A program made the position numbers and the translations under genes. DNA of 61,333 bases from an uncultured Geobacteraceae bacterium (lineage in GTDB: Bacteria; Desulfobacterota; Desulfuromonadia; Geobacterales; Pseudopelobacteraceae): the NCBI GenBank assembly GCA_903901875.1, contig CAIUSO010000097.1, forward strand, positions 1-61,333. The letters run 5' to 3'. Positions 18,074 to 27,104 of the stretch are shown here, piece by piece; the first letter of the stretch is position 1; every line of letters begins with the position of its first letter. A model generated the notes under the pieces. That model was not told the origin of the DNA. It did no database searches and saw only the letters and a program-made list of their open reading frames with translations.

Positions 18074-18445
18074 ATGAAGATTGAAATTTATGACCCCGCA
18101 CTGTGCTGTTCAACGGGAGTTTGTGGTCCAAGTGTCGACCCGGAGCTGGTGAGAATTCAGGACGCAATTCGTCAGGTCCAAAAACATGCACCAGAAGTTC
18201 AGGTACAACGTTATGGCCTCACGTCAGACCCACAGGCATTTGTCTCTAACGCCGCCGTAGCCGAGCTGCTGAAGAGCGAAGGCCCGCAATGCCTGCCACT
18301 GGTCTTTGTGAACGAAATGCTGGTGTGTAAAGGAAGTTACCCAAGCAATGAGCAGATTCAGGGAGCACTTATCATGGCAGGAATTGATCTGGTTCTGGGC
18401 GCAAAGAGTGAGCCTTCATGCGGCTGTAAATCAGGTTGTTGCTGA
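18074..18445 (+). CDS. arsD: Arsenite metallochaperone ArsD (orphan)
   Basis: ArsD binds As(III)/Sb(III) and hands it to the ArsA ATPase of the ArsAB pump; it can also repress ars genes. The 123-aa protein has the three-cysteine site, Cys11, Cys12 and Cys17 in LCCSTGVCG, a thioredoxin-like fold (VQVQRYGL, QAFVSN, CLPLVFVNEMLVCKG), and a C-terminal cysteine cluster SCGCKSGCC. Start ATG 18074 follows AAGGAG with a 7-nt gap. Neither arsA, arsR, arsB nor acr3 is in the neighbourhood, so its partner must be elsewhere or it has another role. It follows mnmA by 43 nt and may be cotranscribed. Confidence 0.9.
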   Translation: MKIEIYDPALCCSTGVCGPSVDPELVRIQDAIRQVQKHAPEVQVQRYGLTSDPQAFVSNAAVAELLKSEGPQCLPLVFVNEMLVCKGSYPSNEQIQGALIMAGIDLVLGAKSEPSCGCKSGCC

Positions 18446-18533
18446 TCCACACTTTTTTATGTAGAATGGACCGTATCCCTTACCGCAGGGTCGTCTGACA
18501 TTCCCTGTGTGCCACTTTCGTCGGAGGTAAGCT

Positions 18534-19514
18534 ATGGGTATTGGACCGATCGTACTGTGTGTTGTTATGCTCTGGAGTTCCACCGTCCTTGCCGGAAACG
18601 GCATTACCTGTTACCGTGACGGTGCTCTGATCCGTCAGGAAGCCACTGGGGTCAGAGGGATTATCGACCACCCCGGGGTTGTCGGTTTGATTGAGTCGAC
18701 CCTTAGGATCGAACCGGCCCCCGGCACCAGGATTACCGGAGTTGAAATATATCGTTCCCCGGCAGTAACCGGTACTGACAAAGAACGCGATTCCTTGCTG
18801 GAACAGCGGCGAAAATGTGAAGACCGTTTATTGGCTTTGGAAACGCGGGAAGCTATTTTCACCTCTGCAGCAAAAGCCCAAAGCGGCAAAGCCCCCCGCC
18901 GCACCAAGACCAATCCCGATCCAATGCAGACCATACGCCAGGGAACCGACTTTGCCATCGCCCAATTGGAATCGGTCTACACGTCACGACGCCGGACGCT
19001 CCATGAAATAGAAAAAATTGATGGCCGCATCGCTGCCCTGACAAAAGGCAACCACGCGGGAGGGAGTTCCCTCCGGGTAACGGTATCCCCTCCCAAGGGC
19101 AAGGTGACGATCCAGTATGCCACCACGGAGTTCGGTTGGCACCCTTCATATGCCATGCTCCTCAATGGCACTGACTCCGTGACACTGGAGATGTCCCCCG
19201 AGGCCCCCCCCTTCGGCAGAGGATACCAGCGGCAGTTTTATCCCGGCTCACTCCACGATCCCCCCCCCTTTCGCACTGCCACTTTTCCGACAGATGGCTC
19301 TGCTCCCCCCGTCAGTTACCAGCTGACACTGGCAAACAGACGGGAAGAGAAGGGAATTTTCAATGTCTTTTCCGGGGTGGTGACAAACAGAAGCGGAATG
19401 TATCTGCCACCCGGAAACTGTATTATTCTCAGGAATGGCAGTTATGTGGGAAAATTTCCGTTTAAAGGGCTTTCTTCAGGGAGAAGTTCTGTTATCAAGG
19501 TGGGGAGTCAGTGA
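18534..19514 (+). CDS. Secreted protein, DUF4139/MuiA-like
   Basis: A 326-aa exported protein. Residues 1-21 form a signal peptide (VVMLWSSTVLAG). The mature part starts GNGITCYRDGALIRQEA, followed by a charged, coiled-coil-like segment (residues about 85-170) and a beta-rich part including VTIQYATTEFGWHPSYAMLL, which resembles the beta-barrel DUF4139 domain of mucoidy-inhibitor MuiA proteins. The C-terminal half contains several Pro-rich turns (APPFGRG, DPPPFRTATFP). The function is unknown; the resemblance is weak. It starts 88 nt after arsD with a good ribosome site (GGAGG) 8 nt upstream. Confidence 0.55.
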   Translation: MGIGPIVLCVVMLWSSTVLAGNGITCYRDGALIRQEATGVRGIIDHPGVVGLIESTLRIEPAPGTRITGVEIYRSPAVTGTDKERDSLLEQRRKCEDRLLALETREAIFTSAAKAQSGKAPRRTKTNPDPMQTIRQGTDFAIAQLESVYTSRRRTLHEIEKIDGRIAALTKGNHAGGSSLRVTVSPPKGKVTIQYATTEFGWHPSYAMLLNGTDSVTLEMSPEAPPFGRGYQRQFYPGSLHDPPPFRTATFPTDGSAPPVSYQLTLANRREEKGIFNVFSGVVTNRSGMYLPPGNCIILRNGSYVGKFPFKGLSSGRSSVIKVGSQ

Positions 19515-19545
19515 TATTTTGTTTTTTACAAATGGCACCGTTTCG

Positions 19546-19643
19546 CCCTCATCCGCCCTGACGGGCACCTTCTCCCAGAGGGAGAAGGAAAAACCACAAC
19601 CCTTCTCCCCCCGGGGGAAGGTGGCCAAAGGCCGGATGAGGGG
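19546..19643. repeat. Dispersed palindromic repeat, copy 1
   Basis: A near-palindromic element starting CCCTCATCCGCCCTG and ending GGCCGGATGAGGGG, with an inner inverted repeat built on CACCTTCTCCC/GGGAGAAGG. About 40 bp are identical to a second copy at 55645-55707 in reverse orientation. It is intergenic and acts as a REP/BIME-like sequence. It lies between convergent genes and could terminate either. Confidence 0.75.
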
Positions 19644-19714
19644 AAAAAGCAACGTACTATACCCCATGCAATTTTTTCAACGGACAAAACTGGTGGGGAG
19701 TAGCCAATAAAAAA

Positions 19715-21829
19715 TCACTTCTGTGCCAACGTTCTACAAAACGGCACGACATCTGCGGCAACAAGGGGGGGGCTGTAGTAGTACCCCTGAAAGACTGTGC
19801 AGTGTCGATCCACCAGGTAGCGCAGTTGCTCCTCAGTTTCCACCCCCTCTGCCACCAGTTCCATATCGAGCCCCCGTGCCATGGCAATAATTGTTGCCAC
19901 CACTGCCGCATCATTTCTGGTTGTCAACATTCGACGGACAAATGACATATCGATTTTCAGTTCGTTAATCGGCATCCTCCCCAGATATTCCAAGGACGAA
20001 TAGCCGGTGCCAAAATCGTCAAGAGAGAGCGATACACCGAGATTGGAAAGGGTACGCATCTTGTCCATCGTACGTGACGTATCAACCATGATCATGCTCT
20101 CAGTCAATTCAAGACAGAGACAACGGGGATCAAAACCGGAGTTATCTATTACCCGCCGGACAGTGACATCAAGATCGCTGCGCATAAATTGCAATGCAGA
20201 AATATTGATGGACATACGCAGTTTCACCCCCTGACGATGCCACTCAGCAGCCTGACTGCACGCCTGACTGAGTACCCATTCACCAACCTGCACGATCATG
20301 CCGCTCTCTTCAAGAATCGGAATAAACAGACCGGGGGGAACCGGTTTTTCATCGGTTGGTGTCCAACGGAGCAACGCCTCAACACCAACCACCTCTCCCC
20401 GCCCCTGATGTACCTGGGGTTGATACTGCAGGGAAAACTCATTTCGCTCAAACGCCTTGTAAAGTTTAGCCTCCAGGGCAAATCGGTGTTGAAGCTTACT
20501 GTTCAATTCGCTGGTATAAAAACAGATGGTATTCTTCCCTTCTTTTTTAGCCTGATACATGGCGGCTTCACCATTTTTCAGCAGGTTCTCCAAACAGTTA
20601 CCATCATCGGGAAACACCGCTACCCCGATACTGGCGGTTGCTATTATCTCGGTGCCCCCGATGGAAAAAACATCATTCATGGCGGCACGAATCTTTTCAG
20701 CATGACGCTCTGCCAAACCGGCATCTGCCGATGGTGGCATTACCACGGTAAATTCGTCGCCGACAAAACGGGAAACCACGCACTCATCACCGCACACCGT
20801 TTGCAATCGTCCCCCGATCTTCTTGATCAGCAGGTCGCCAAAATCATGGCCAAAGGTATCATTGACGTGTTTGAGATTATCAATATCAAGAACCAGCAGC
20901 ATCAAAAACGACTGTTCACTGTCAACCGAAGCGATTTGAAGTTCGAGGTATTTCTGAAAATAGTACCGGTTTGGCAGTCCGGTAAGGGGATCGAAATTAG
21001 CCTGATGAAAGAGTTTTTCCTCATTCAGTTTTCGTCCGGTAATATCTTCCTTTATGGACACAAAACTGGTTATGGTTCCGTTTTCATCCTTGACCGGTGC
21101 GATACTGGTAAGTTCCCAGTAGAAACGCCCCTCTTTGGTCTTGTTGCAAAACTCCCCTTCCCACGGCTTCCCTGAAGTGATGGTATTCCACAAGTTGGCA
21201 TAATAACTGTCTGGCTGCCGACCGGACTTGAGAATACGGGGATTCTGACCGATAACGTCATCCCACCCATAGCCGGTAACTTCAAGAAATTTGGGGTTCA
21301 CATATTCAATAATTCCGGTCGCATCGGTGATAACGATGCTGTTGGCACTCTGTTCAACTGCGGTATTCAATTTACGCAGTTCAACAGTCCTCTCCTTAAC
21401 CAATTGCTCCAGATTTTCGTTATAGGTACGATTTTCCCGCACCAGACGGGCACGTTCAATACAGCGGGCAACCATCAGCTCAAGTTCGATCAGATCGACC
21501 ACCGGTTTCCCCAGATAGTCCCACGCTCCGGCACGGATAGCCTCTATGGCATCTGACAGAATACCGGTTCCCGACAGCACGATAATCGGCAGGTTGTCAT
21601 CCCGTCGGGCAATGGTTTCAACGACCTCAAGACCGTCAATATGGGGCATCCGCAGGTCGGTAATAACGATATCAGGATGCCACCGGGATATCATTTCAAG
21701 CCCTTCCCCACCATCAGACGCTTGAAGCACCTTGAATCCGCAATCTTCAAAGTAGGCAGCGACACTTGTTCGCACCGATTCCTCATCATCTATGGTCAAC
21801 AGGACCAAATTGGCATTACCCGACGGCAT
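19715..21829 (-). CDS. Receiver-PAS-GGDEF-EAL protein (c-di-GMP)
   Basis: A 704-aa cytoplasmic regulator. Order: receiver domain (1-125, phosphorylation Asp in VITDLRMPHID), helical linker, PAS plus PAC (about 165-290), GGDEF (about 295-460) and EAL (about 470-700). The GGDEF active-site motif is VGDEF, and the inhibitory RXXD site is replaced by VCGD, so cyclase activity is doubtful. The EAL site is complete: VEALLRW, LELTESM, LDDFGTGYSSL, AEGVETEEQ. It is likely a phosphodiesterase under phospho-control. I chose ATG 21829 (MPSGNANLV) because the upstream receiver gene ends within it. It forms an operon with the receiver protein and the two kinases upstream. Confidence 0.9.
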   Translation of the reverse strand: MPSGNANLVLLTIDDEESVRTSVAAYFEDCGFKVLQASDGGEGLEMISRWHPDIVITDLRMPHIDGLEVVETIARRDDNLPIIVLSGTGILSDAIEAIRAGAWDYLGKPVVDLIELELMVARCIERARLVRENRTYNENLEQLVKERTVELRKLNTAVEQSANSIVITDATGIIEYVNPKFLEVTGYGWDDVIGQNPRILKSGRQPDSYYANLWNTITSGKPWEGEFCNKTKEGRFYWELTSIAPVKDENGTITSFVSIKEDITGRKLNEEKLFHQANFDPLTGLPNRYYFQKYLELQIASVDSEQSFLMLLVLDIDNLKHVNDTFGHDFGDLLIKKIGGRLQTVCGDECVVSRFVGDEFTVVMPPSADAGLAERHAEKIRAAMNDVFSIGGTEIIATASIGVAVFPDDGNCLENLLKNGEAAMYQAKKEGKNTICFYTSELNSKLQHRFALEAKLYKAFERNEFSLQYQPQVHQGRGEVVGVEALLRWTPTDEKPVPPGLFIPILEESGMIVQVGEWVLSQACSQAAEWHRQGVKLRMSINISALQFMRSDLDVTVRRVIDNSGFDPRCLCLELTESMIMVDTSRTMDKMRTLSNLGVSLSLDDFGTGYSSLEYLGRMPINELKIDMSFVRRMLTTRNDAAVVATIIAMARGLDMELVAEGVETEEQLRYLVDRHCTVFQGYYYSPPLVAADVVPFCRTLAQK

Positions 21830-22217
21830 GATGCCCCCCGTCCGTCGCAAGATATCTGATTCTGGCAACCAGTTTTGACAGATCATGGATAGGTTTTAGC
21901 AGCACATCATCAGCTGTCATACCGATCAAACGCAATTCATCGGAGAGGGAGTAGAGCATTCCGGTATGGAGTAAATAGCGGGTACCGGAATAGAGTTGAT
22001 GGGCTCTGATGATAAACTGGTCTCCGTTTATACCGGGAAGACGCATATCGGTAATACAGACATGGGGATGAACGGAAGTCACCGATTCCAGCCCTTTTTC
22101 ACTGGATTCGGCAGTAAAGACGGTGAAGCCTTCGTCTTCCAGATAGGCAGCCACACACTCCCGTATCATTTCGTCATCATCGACAACCAGCACCGTGATA
22201 CTGCTGTTGGTAATCAT
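21816..22217 (-). CDS. Single-domain response regulator
   Basis: 133 aa, one receiver domain: VLVVDDDEMIRECVAAYLED holds the acidic pocket, CITDMRLPGING the phosphorylation Asp, and VLLKPI the conserved Lys. It has no output domain and may relay phosphate or titrate it. Its stop overlaps the start of the GGDEF-EAL gene, and its start overlaps the stop of the kinase gene by 4 nt (ATGA). This tight overlap suggests fixed stoichiometry and a direct partnership with the kinase at 22214-23404. Confidence 0.88.
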   Translation of the reverse strand: MITNSSITVLVVDDDEMIRECVAAYLEDEGFTVFTAESSEKGLESVTSVHPHVCITDMRLPGINGDQFIIRAHQLYSGTRYLLHTGMLYSLSDELRLIGMTADDVLLKPIHDLSKLVARIRYLATDGGHHAVG

Positions 22218-23404
22218 AGGGTTCCCCTGACCGGAAGTTTAATGGTGAAACAGCTCCCTTCGCCCGGACGGGAACTCACTTCAATGTAACCCCGGTGCAT
22301 ACCGGTGATCACGTTATAGGCGACAGACAATCCCAACCCGGCACCGTTCCCGACTTCCCGCGTCGTGTAGAACGGTTCGAATACCCGTAAACAGGTGGTT
22401 TCATCCATACCGGGACCGGAATCCTCAATCTCGATCACCACCATACCTTCATCGGCCCTGGTTCTCAGCGTGAGGCGCGGTTCCCTCGTCATTTCAGGAG
22501 CAGCCATGGCCTGGGCGGCGTTTTTCATGAGATTCAACAGAACCCGCTCAATCTCTGGAGAGGCTATATCGGCATAGAGCGGTTCAGCAGCAAACTCCCT
22601 GACAATCTCAAGAGTACGAAAACCGTATTGCTTCTTCATCTCGTAGTCCGTAGCCGCCAAAACGACCACCTTATCAAGAAGCTTCGACAGATCGACCGTG
22701 GCAATACCCGTCTCTCCCCGACTACTGAAAGAAAGCATCTGGGAGATAATTTCCGACGCGCGAACTCCCGCCCCCCTGATGTGCCCGATAAAACTGAAGA
22801 TGGAGCGTTTTTCCAGGTAGTCCCGCACCAGGGAAAGATCAACCCCGACCTCTTCAGCTGCCTGAACGTTTGCCGGAATATCCATGGACACCCGGCGCTC
22901 AATGTTCTGGGCGTGCTGCATAATGGCACCCAGCGGATTGTTTATTTCATGGGCCATTCCTGCTGCAAGTCCGCTCACCATGACCATTTTCTCGGTCAGG
23001 GCCATAATCGATTGAATACGGTGCCGTTCCGTAACGTCGTGGGCAATTCCAACCACTGCCATCACACCGTTTCCATCAATATGGGGAGTCTCCCGGGAAA
23101 TATGCCAGCGCCAGGTTCCGTCAAGCTGTCGGAAACGAAAGGTATACTCACCGGTCTGGCCGACCTGAACCGCACCATCAAGAAGTTTCCGGCAAGCGGG
23201 CTGATCCTCCGGATGGACAAACTCACCGATGGTGTGCCCGATGACCTGTGACGGCAGTTGACCGAGATTTTTTGTCCACGCAGGGGATACATAGGTAAAG
23301 CAGCCCGCCTTGTCACGGGAATAAATGATATCGCTGGAGCTTTCAACCAGCATCCGATAGCTTGATTCACTTTTAAAAAACAGTTCAGCTGCGTGTGACT
23401 GCAT
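22214..23404 (-). CDS. PAS-domain histidine kinase
   Basis: 396 aa, soluble. A PAS domain (about residues 10-130: YRMLVESSSDIIYSRDKAG, HDVTERHRI) is followed by a HisKA variant with GMAHEINNPLGAIMQHAQNIERR (phospho-acceptor His in AHEINN) and an HATPase domain with N-box NLMKNAAQAMA, G1 DSGPGMD and G2 GAGLGLSVAYN. The Asn-Pro pair after the His is typical of the cytosolic NtrB/HPK4-like group. No input membrane segment is seen. It is coupled to the single-domain receiver and lies 12 nt from the next upstream kinase. Confidence 0.9.
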   Translation of the reverse strand: MQSHAAELFFKSESSYRMLVESSSDIIYSRDKAGCFTYVSPAWTKNLGQLPSQVIGHTIGEFVHPEDQPACRKLLDGAVQVGQTGEYTFRFRQLDGTWRWHISRETPHIDGNGVMAVVGIAHDVTERHRIQSIMALTEKMVMVSGLAAGMAHEINNPLGAIMQHAQNIERRVSMDIPANVQAAEEVGVDLSLVRDYLEKRSIFSFIGHIRGAGVRASEIISQMLSFSSRGETGIATVDLSKLLDKVVVLAATDYEMKKQYGFRTLEIVREFAAEPLYADIASPEIERVLLNLMKNAAQAMAAPEMTREPRLTLRTRADEGMVVIEIEDSGPGMDETTCLRVFEPFYTTREVGNGAGLGLSVAYNVITGMHRGYIEVSSRPGEGSCFTIKLPVRGTL

Positions 23405-23416
23405 ACTTCCCCCCGG

Positions 23417-25366
23417 CTACAATCCCATGGCAGAAGCCACGACCCGGCTTAAATCGCTGCGATTGAACGGTTTCTGAATAAAACCGGCCCCTCCCATCTG
23501 CATCAGCTCCTTTTCAGCCCCCTCCAACAGGAAGCCGGAGCAGAAAAGCACCTTCAGCTCGGGATCCCGTTTGCGCAACTGGGTAAACGTCTCTTTCCCC
23601 CCCATTTTCGGCATGATGACATCCATGAGCACCAAGGAGATTTCGTCCCGATGCCGGTCGTACGCCTGCAAAGCCCGGATACCATCTTTGGCCAGAAACA
23701 CCGTATAGCCAAGACCTTCCAGCATTTCCTGGCCTATTACTCTCAACAGCTCTTCATCATCCACCAACAGCACCCCCCCCTTGCCGGTCACGGCCCGACG
23801 GGTTTCAACAGCCGGCTTGGTCCGTTCCTCAAAGAGTGGAAGGAAAATTTTAAACACCGTACCAACTCCCGGTTGACTCTGAACGGTGATCTCTCCACCA
23901 TGGTTCTGGACAGTTCCATACACGGCTGTCAATCCGAGTCCGGTCACCATACCCGCCTCTTTGGTGGTAAAAAAAGGTTCAAATATCCGGTCAAGAACCG
24001 CCTGTGACATACCTACCCCGGTATCAGACACCATGATTTCCAGGTAACTGCCGGTTGGCAGAATAATTCCCAGGGATCGGCACGAAAAATCATCCAGCAA
24101 CCTGACTGTTGTGGCAAAGGTAAGTATCCCTCCCTGTGGCATGGCATCGCGAGCATTAACCGCAAGATTGAGCAGAGCATTCTGCAGCTGGGTCTGATCC
24201 CCCTTCACCACCGGGTTACCGGCCTCCAACCTGACAACCAGCTCTATCTGCTTGCCAATGGTTCTCTCCAAAAGACTCATGGCAGCCGCTATACAGACAT
24301 TAATATGAATCGGCAGAGAATCCACTCCTTCCTTACGGGAGAAGGCCAGCAACTCACGGGTCAAGCCGGCGGAGCGGGCCGTTGCGTCAATAATAATGTC
24401 TACTAACTTTTTATTCTTCTCATCATTCACCATCCGCAGTTTCAGCAATTCGGAAGAAGCCATGATTCCAGCCAACATATTATTAAAGTCGTGGACGATT
24501 CCACCGGTCAACTGACCAATCACGTCCATTTTCTGGGATTGGGCCAGCTGATATTGGAGCCGTTTCAGCTCGGTTATTTCAATGACGGCATTCAGCGCAC
24601 AGGGCTTCCCGGCAACTTCAAGATGAACACCGGATATGAGGACCGGAAACAGCTCCCCATTCTTGCGCCGCATATTTGTTTCATAATTTTTAACAAAACC
24701 GCCGTCTAAAATGAGCTGTTTCAAATAGCGGCTTCGTTCTTCCGGGGACACCCAGATCCCCAGTTCTGCGGTGGTTTTTCCGATAATCTCTTCACGAGAA
24801 TAGCCATACATATCTATAAACTTCTGGTTTACCTCCGTGACACTGTGTTCCGGGAATGCCGTCAGGGCAACTGTGATGGGTGAGTGATCAAAGACCGCCT
24901 TGAATTTCTGGGAACTTTCCGCTACGGCATCCAGCTGAAGCTTCAGCATTTCCTCGGCATCCAGAAGTCGATTGTGTGTTGACCGATAGGCTTCAACCTG
25001 TTGCCGAAGATTCTCTTCACTTGCTTTCAATTTGTTCCGACTCTGGTTGGTTTCGTTGATCTGGTCTTTCAGTTGCTCCCTGGTTAACGCTAACTCCTGT
25101 TGCAGCGAATGAAACAGCTCCCTCCGGCTCTGCACCAGCTCCGTCATTTTTTTCCGGTTGAGTGCAAGAATACGCAGGAAGAACAAAACGGAAACTATCA
25201 GAAGTGAGAGGAATACAAGAGCCAGTAACGAAGGGGTATCGAAGGATAAAGGGGGAGTGGCAGCAGCGTACAACGGTGCATCAAAATAACCGGACAACAG
25301 ACAGACAACCGTACCACCCGTAATAACCTGTAAAAACCGGCCATCACGCCGTCCCATCTGTTCCAT
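23417..25366 (-). CDS. Membrane-anchored hybrid histidine kinase
   Basis: 649 aa. One membrane segment near residues 48-68 (LLALVFLSLLIVSVLFFLRI), a long coiled coil (70-160), a PAS domain (about 165-290), a HisKA variant with HDFNNMLAGIMAS (His in VHDFNN), HATPase with NLAVNARDAMPQGG and GLGLTAVYG, and a C-terminal receiver with LVLMDVIMPKMGG. Such VHDFNN kinases usually phosphorylate their own receiver. Start ATG 25366 is 6 nt after GGAG. It heads the signalling operon 25366-19715 and is downstream of the terminator of the foldase gene. Confidence 0.92.
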   Translation of the reverse strand: MEQMGRRDGRFLQVITGGTVVCLLSGYFDAPLYAAATPPLSFDTPSLLALVFLSLLIVSVLFFLRILALNRKKMTELVQSRRELFHSLQQELALTREQLKDQINETNQSRNKLKASEENLRQQVEAYRSTHNRLLDAEEMLKLQLDAVAESSQKFKAVFDHSPITVALTAFPEHSVTEVNQKFIDMYGYSREEIIGKTTAELGIWVSPEERSRYLKQLILDGGFVKNYETNMRRKNGELFPVLISGVHLEVAGKPCALNAVIEITELKRLQYQLAQSQKMDVIGQLTGGIVHDFNNMLAGIMASSELLKLRMVNDEKNKKLVDIIIDATARSAGLTRELLAFSRKEGVDSLPIHINVCIAAAMSLLERTIGKQIELVVRLEAGNPVVKGDQTQLQNALLNLAVNARDAMPQGGILTFATTVRLLDDFSCRSLGIILPTGSYLEIMVSDTGVGMSQAVLDRIFEPFFTTKEAGMVTGLGLTAVYGTVQNHGGEITVQSQPGVGTVFKIFLPLFEERTKPAVETRRAVTGKGGVLLVDDEELLRVIGQEMLEGLGYTVFLAKDGIRALQAYDRHRDEISLVLMDVIMPKMGGKETFTQLRKRDPELKVLFCSGFLLEGAEKELMQMGGAGFIQKPFNRSDLSRVVASAMGL

Positions 25367-25451
25367 ACTCCTGCTCCTTCACCTGACTACCTTCCCTCAC
25401 CATAAGGTGCCATGATACCAAGTATTGACTAAATAATAAACCCCTTATAAT

Positions 25452-25484
25452 AAAAAAGGCCCTCCGAAATACCACCGGAGGGCC
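25452..25484 (-). terminator. Terminator of the parvulin gene
   Basis: GGCCCTCCG (minus strand 25484-25476) pairs with CGGAGGGCC (25466-25458), followed by six T residues to 25452. It separates the foldase gene from the kinase operon. Confidence 0.9.
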
Positions 25485-25511
25485 AGCAGACGTAAAGACC
25501 TTTACAGGAGG

Positions 25512-26528
25512 TTATTTCAGAAGAACCTCAACAACCGCAGTTTTCCGTTTTTCACTGATAAACTGCTGAACGGCTTCATTTACTTTCTGGATTTTAAGCT
25601 GATTTTCTATCTTACCCTTCACATCCTTGAGCTCAGTTGTTTCAGTCCCCTTCTTTTCAGTCAGCTTGATAATATGATAACCAAACTGGGTTTCCACCAC
25701 ATCACTCATCTCACCCGGTTTAAGGGCAAAGGCGGCTTTTTCAAAAGCGGGAACCATCTGACCTTTTCCAAAGGAACCAAGATCCCCCCCCTGCTTGCTG
25801 CTGGGGCAGGTGGAGTTATCTTTTGCCAACTGAGCAAAATCGGCACCGGTGGCAAGCTCTTTTTTCAGTTTTTCTGCCTTCTCCCGTGCTTTCACCTTAT
25901 TTTCAGCCGTTGCATTACTGTCAAGACCGATCAGAATATGGCTTGCCCTGACCGTTTCCCCCTGGGTGAACTTGTCGCGATTAGCATCGTAAAATGCCTT
26001 TACGTCGGCATCTGAAACAGTCACCTTCGGCACAAACGTTGTCTCGATAAAACGGGAAATCAACAGGTCACGGCGGGTATATTCCCGTAGATCGGTTTCA
26101 GTCATTTCAATCTGCTTCAAGGTACTGGCAAAATCTTCCGGGTTTTTGAAACGGGACTTCCCTTGGGCCAATTTGGCATCGATCTGCCCTTCCATATCCT
26201 TGATCTCCTGCTTTGCGGAAGCCTGATACAAAAGCTCGGCAGAAACGAGCTGCTCTACGGCCTGACGGTCAACTGCAGCCTGCTGTTCAGGCGGAACAGC
26301 CTGCCCACGTAGCAACACCTTCTTTGCGCGACGCAGTTCAATGGAACTGATGGAAACACCGTTCACCCGGGCAACAAGAGCGGAAGACACAAGGGCAGAA
26401 GCGGGAGACACCGTTTCATTGGACTTTAATACCTTTTGCTCATCAGCAGAGGCAAGAGTACCGCTAAAACAGAGGGCAGCGATCAGAACAGAGGTTAACA
26501 ACCGGGGAAACAGAGTAGAATTTTGCAT
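25512..26528 (-). CDS. Periplasmic peptidyl-prolyl isomerase (PpiC/SurA-like)
   Basis: It helps folding of exported proteins at the periplasmic side. The 338-aa protein (ATG 26528, MQNSTLFPRLLTS) has a signal peptide ending near AASADEQ (LTSVLIAALCFSGTLASA), a SurA-type N-terminal chaperone domain (residues about 60-190) and a parvulin domain at about 195-300 (VRASHILIGLDS, LGSFGKGQMVPAFEKAAF, TQFGYHIIKL). ATG 26528 has a poorly spaced ribosome binding site (TAAGGAG, 12 nt); the GTG at 26540 would add four residues. It is a single-gene unit with its own terminator. Outer-membrane proteins or cytochromes are likely clients. Confidence 0.85.
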   Translation of the reverse strand: MQNSTLFPRLLTSVLIAALCFSGTLASADEQKVLKSNETVSPASALVSSALVARVNGVSISSIELRRAKKVLLRGQAVPPEQQAAVDRQAVEQLVSAELLYQASAKQEIKDMEGQIDAKLAQGKSRFKNPEDFASTLKQIEMTETDLREYTRRDLLISRFIETTFVPKVTVSDADVKAFYDANRDKFTQGETVRASHILIGLDSNATAENKVKAREKAEKLKKELATGADFAQLAKDNSTCPSSKQGGDLGSFGKGQMVPAFEKAAFALKPGEMSDVVETQFGYHIIKLTEKKGTETTELKDVKGKIENQLKIQKVNEAVQQFISEKRKTAVVEVLLK

Positions 26529-26606
26529 GAGACGGAACACTCCTTACGATATAAAGTTCACACAGAGTACCACAGATCAAGGGGCCTTGAAAAGCCAAAC
26601 ATACTT

Positions 26607-26635
26607 TTGACATTTCAACAGCTTTCAGTTACATT
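26607..26635 (+). promoter_or_regulatory. Candidate promoter of the CheY-like gene
   Basis: Plus strand: perfect -35 TTGACA (26607-26612), a 17-bp spacer and -10 TACATT (26630-26635), about 70 bp before the CheY-like ATG at 26707. Confidence 0.6.
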
Positions 26636-26706
26636 CGCCCAACGTACCCAGATTACTGTTCTGTTCTATTGTCTCTTGAGGCAATTACCCCGGAGGAATG
26701 TACACA

Positions 26707-27066
26707 ATGACAAGAGTTCTCGTAGTTGATGACAGTCTCTCGGTTGCACGCCAACTGGAGAAAATAATCAGCGAATCAGGTGATTTCACCTGTGTCGGCC
26801 ATGCAAAAAACGGTGCCGAGGCGATCAGAATGAATCACACGGAGAATCCGGATATTATCTGCATGGATATGAATATGCCCGGCATGGATGGCTTGACGGC
26901 ACTCCGCACCCTCTCCGTCATGGATAAGGATGTAAAGGTGGTCATGGTCACCTCCCTCGGGGGTGTTGGTGATAAATTTACCGAAGCACTCAAACTCGGT
27001 GCCAAGAATGTCATTTCAAAACCGTTCGGAGCCGATGACGTGCTGCGTATACTCCGGGAACTCTGA
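26707..27066 (+). CDS. cheY: CheY-like response regulator
   Basis: 119 aa, single receiver domain: VLVVDDSLSVARQ gives the acidic pair, ICMDMNMPGMDG the phosphorylation Asp, MVTS the Thr/Ser switch region and SKPFG the Lys. The switch residues and the KLGAKN stretch are of the CheY/CheB type. Start ATG 26707 lies 10 nt from GGAGG; ATG 26698 is too close to it. It is followed after 38 nt by the CheX-like gene, a putative phosphatase partner. Confidence 0.88.
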   Translation: MTRVLVVDDSLSVARQLEKIISESGDFTCVGHAKNGAEAIRMNHTENPDIICMDMNMPGMDGLTALRTLSVMDKDVKVVMVTSLGGVGDKFTEALKLGAKNVISKPFGADDVLRILREL

Positions 27067-27104
27067 TTTCGGGAGTTTTCTCACAAAATAGAGAGAGGCA
27101 AGCT

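Noticed and set aside
20189..21175. 328-codon plus-strand frame inside the GGDEF-EAL gene
   Set aside because: Antisense shadow of a clear multi-domain protein; no family features.
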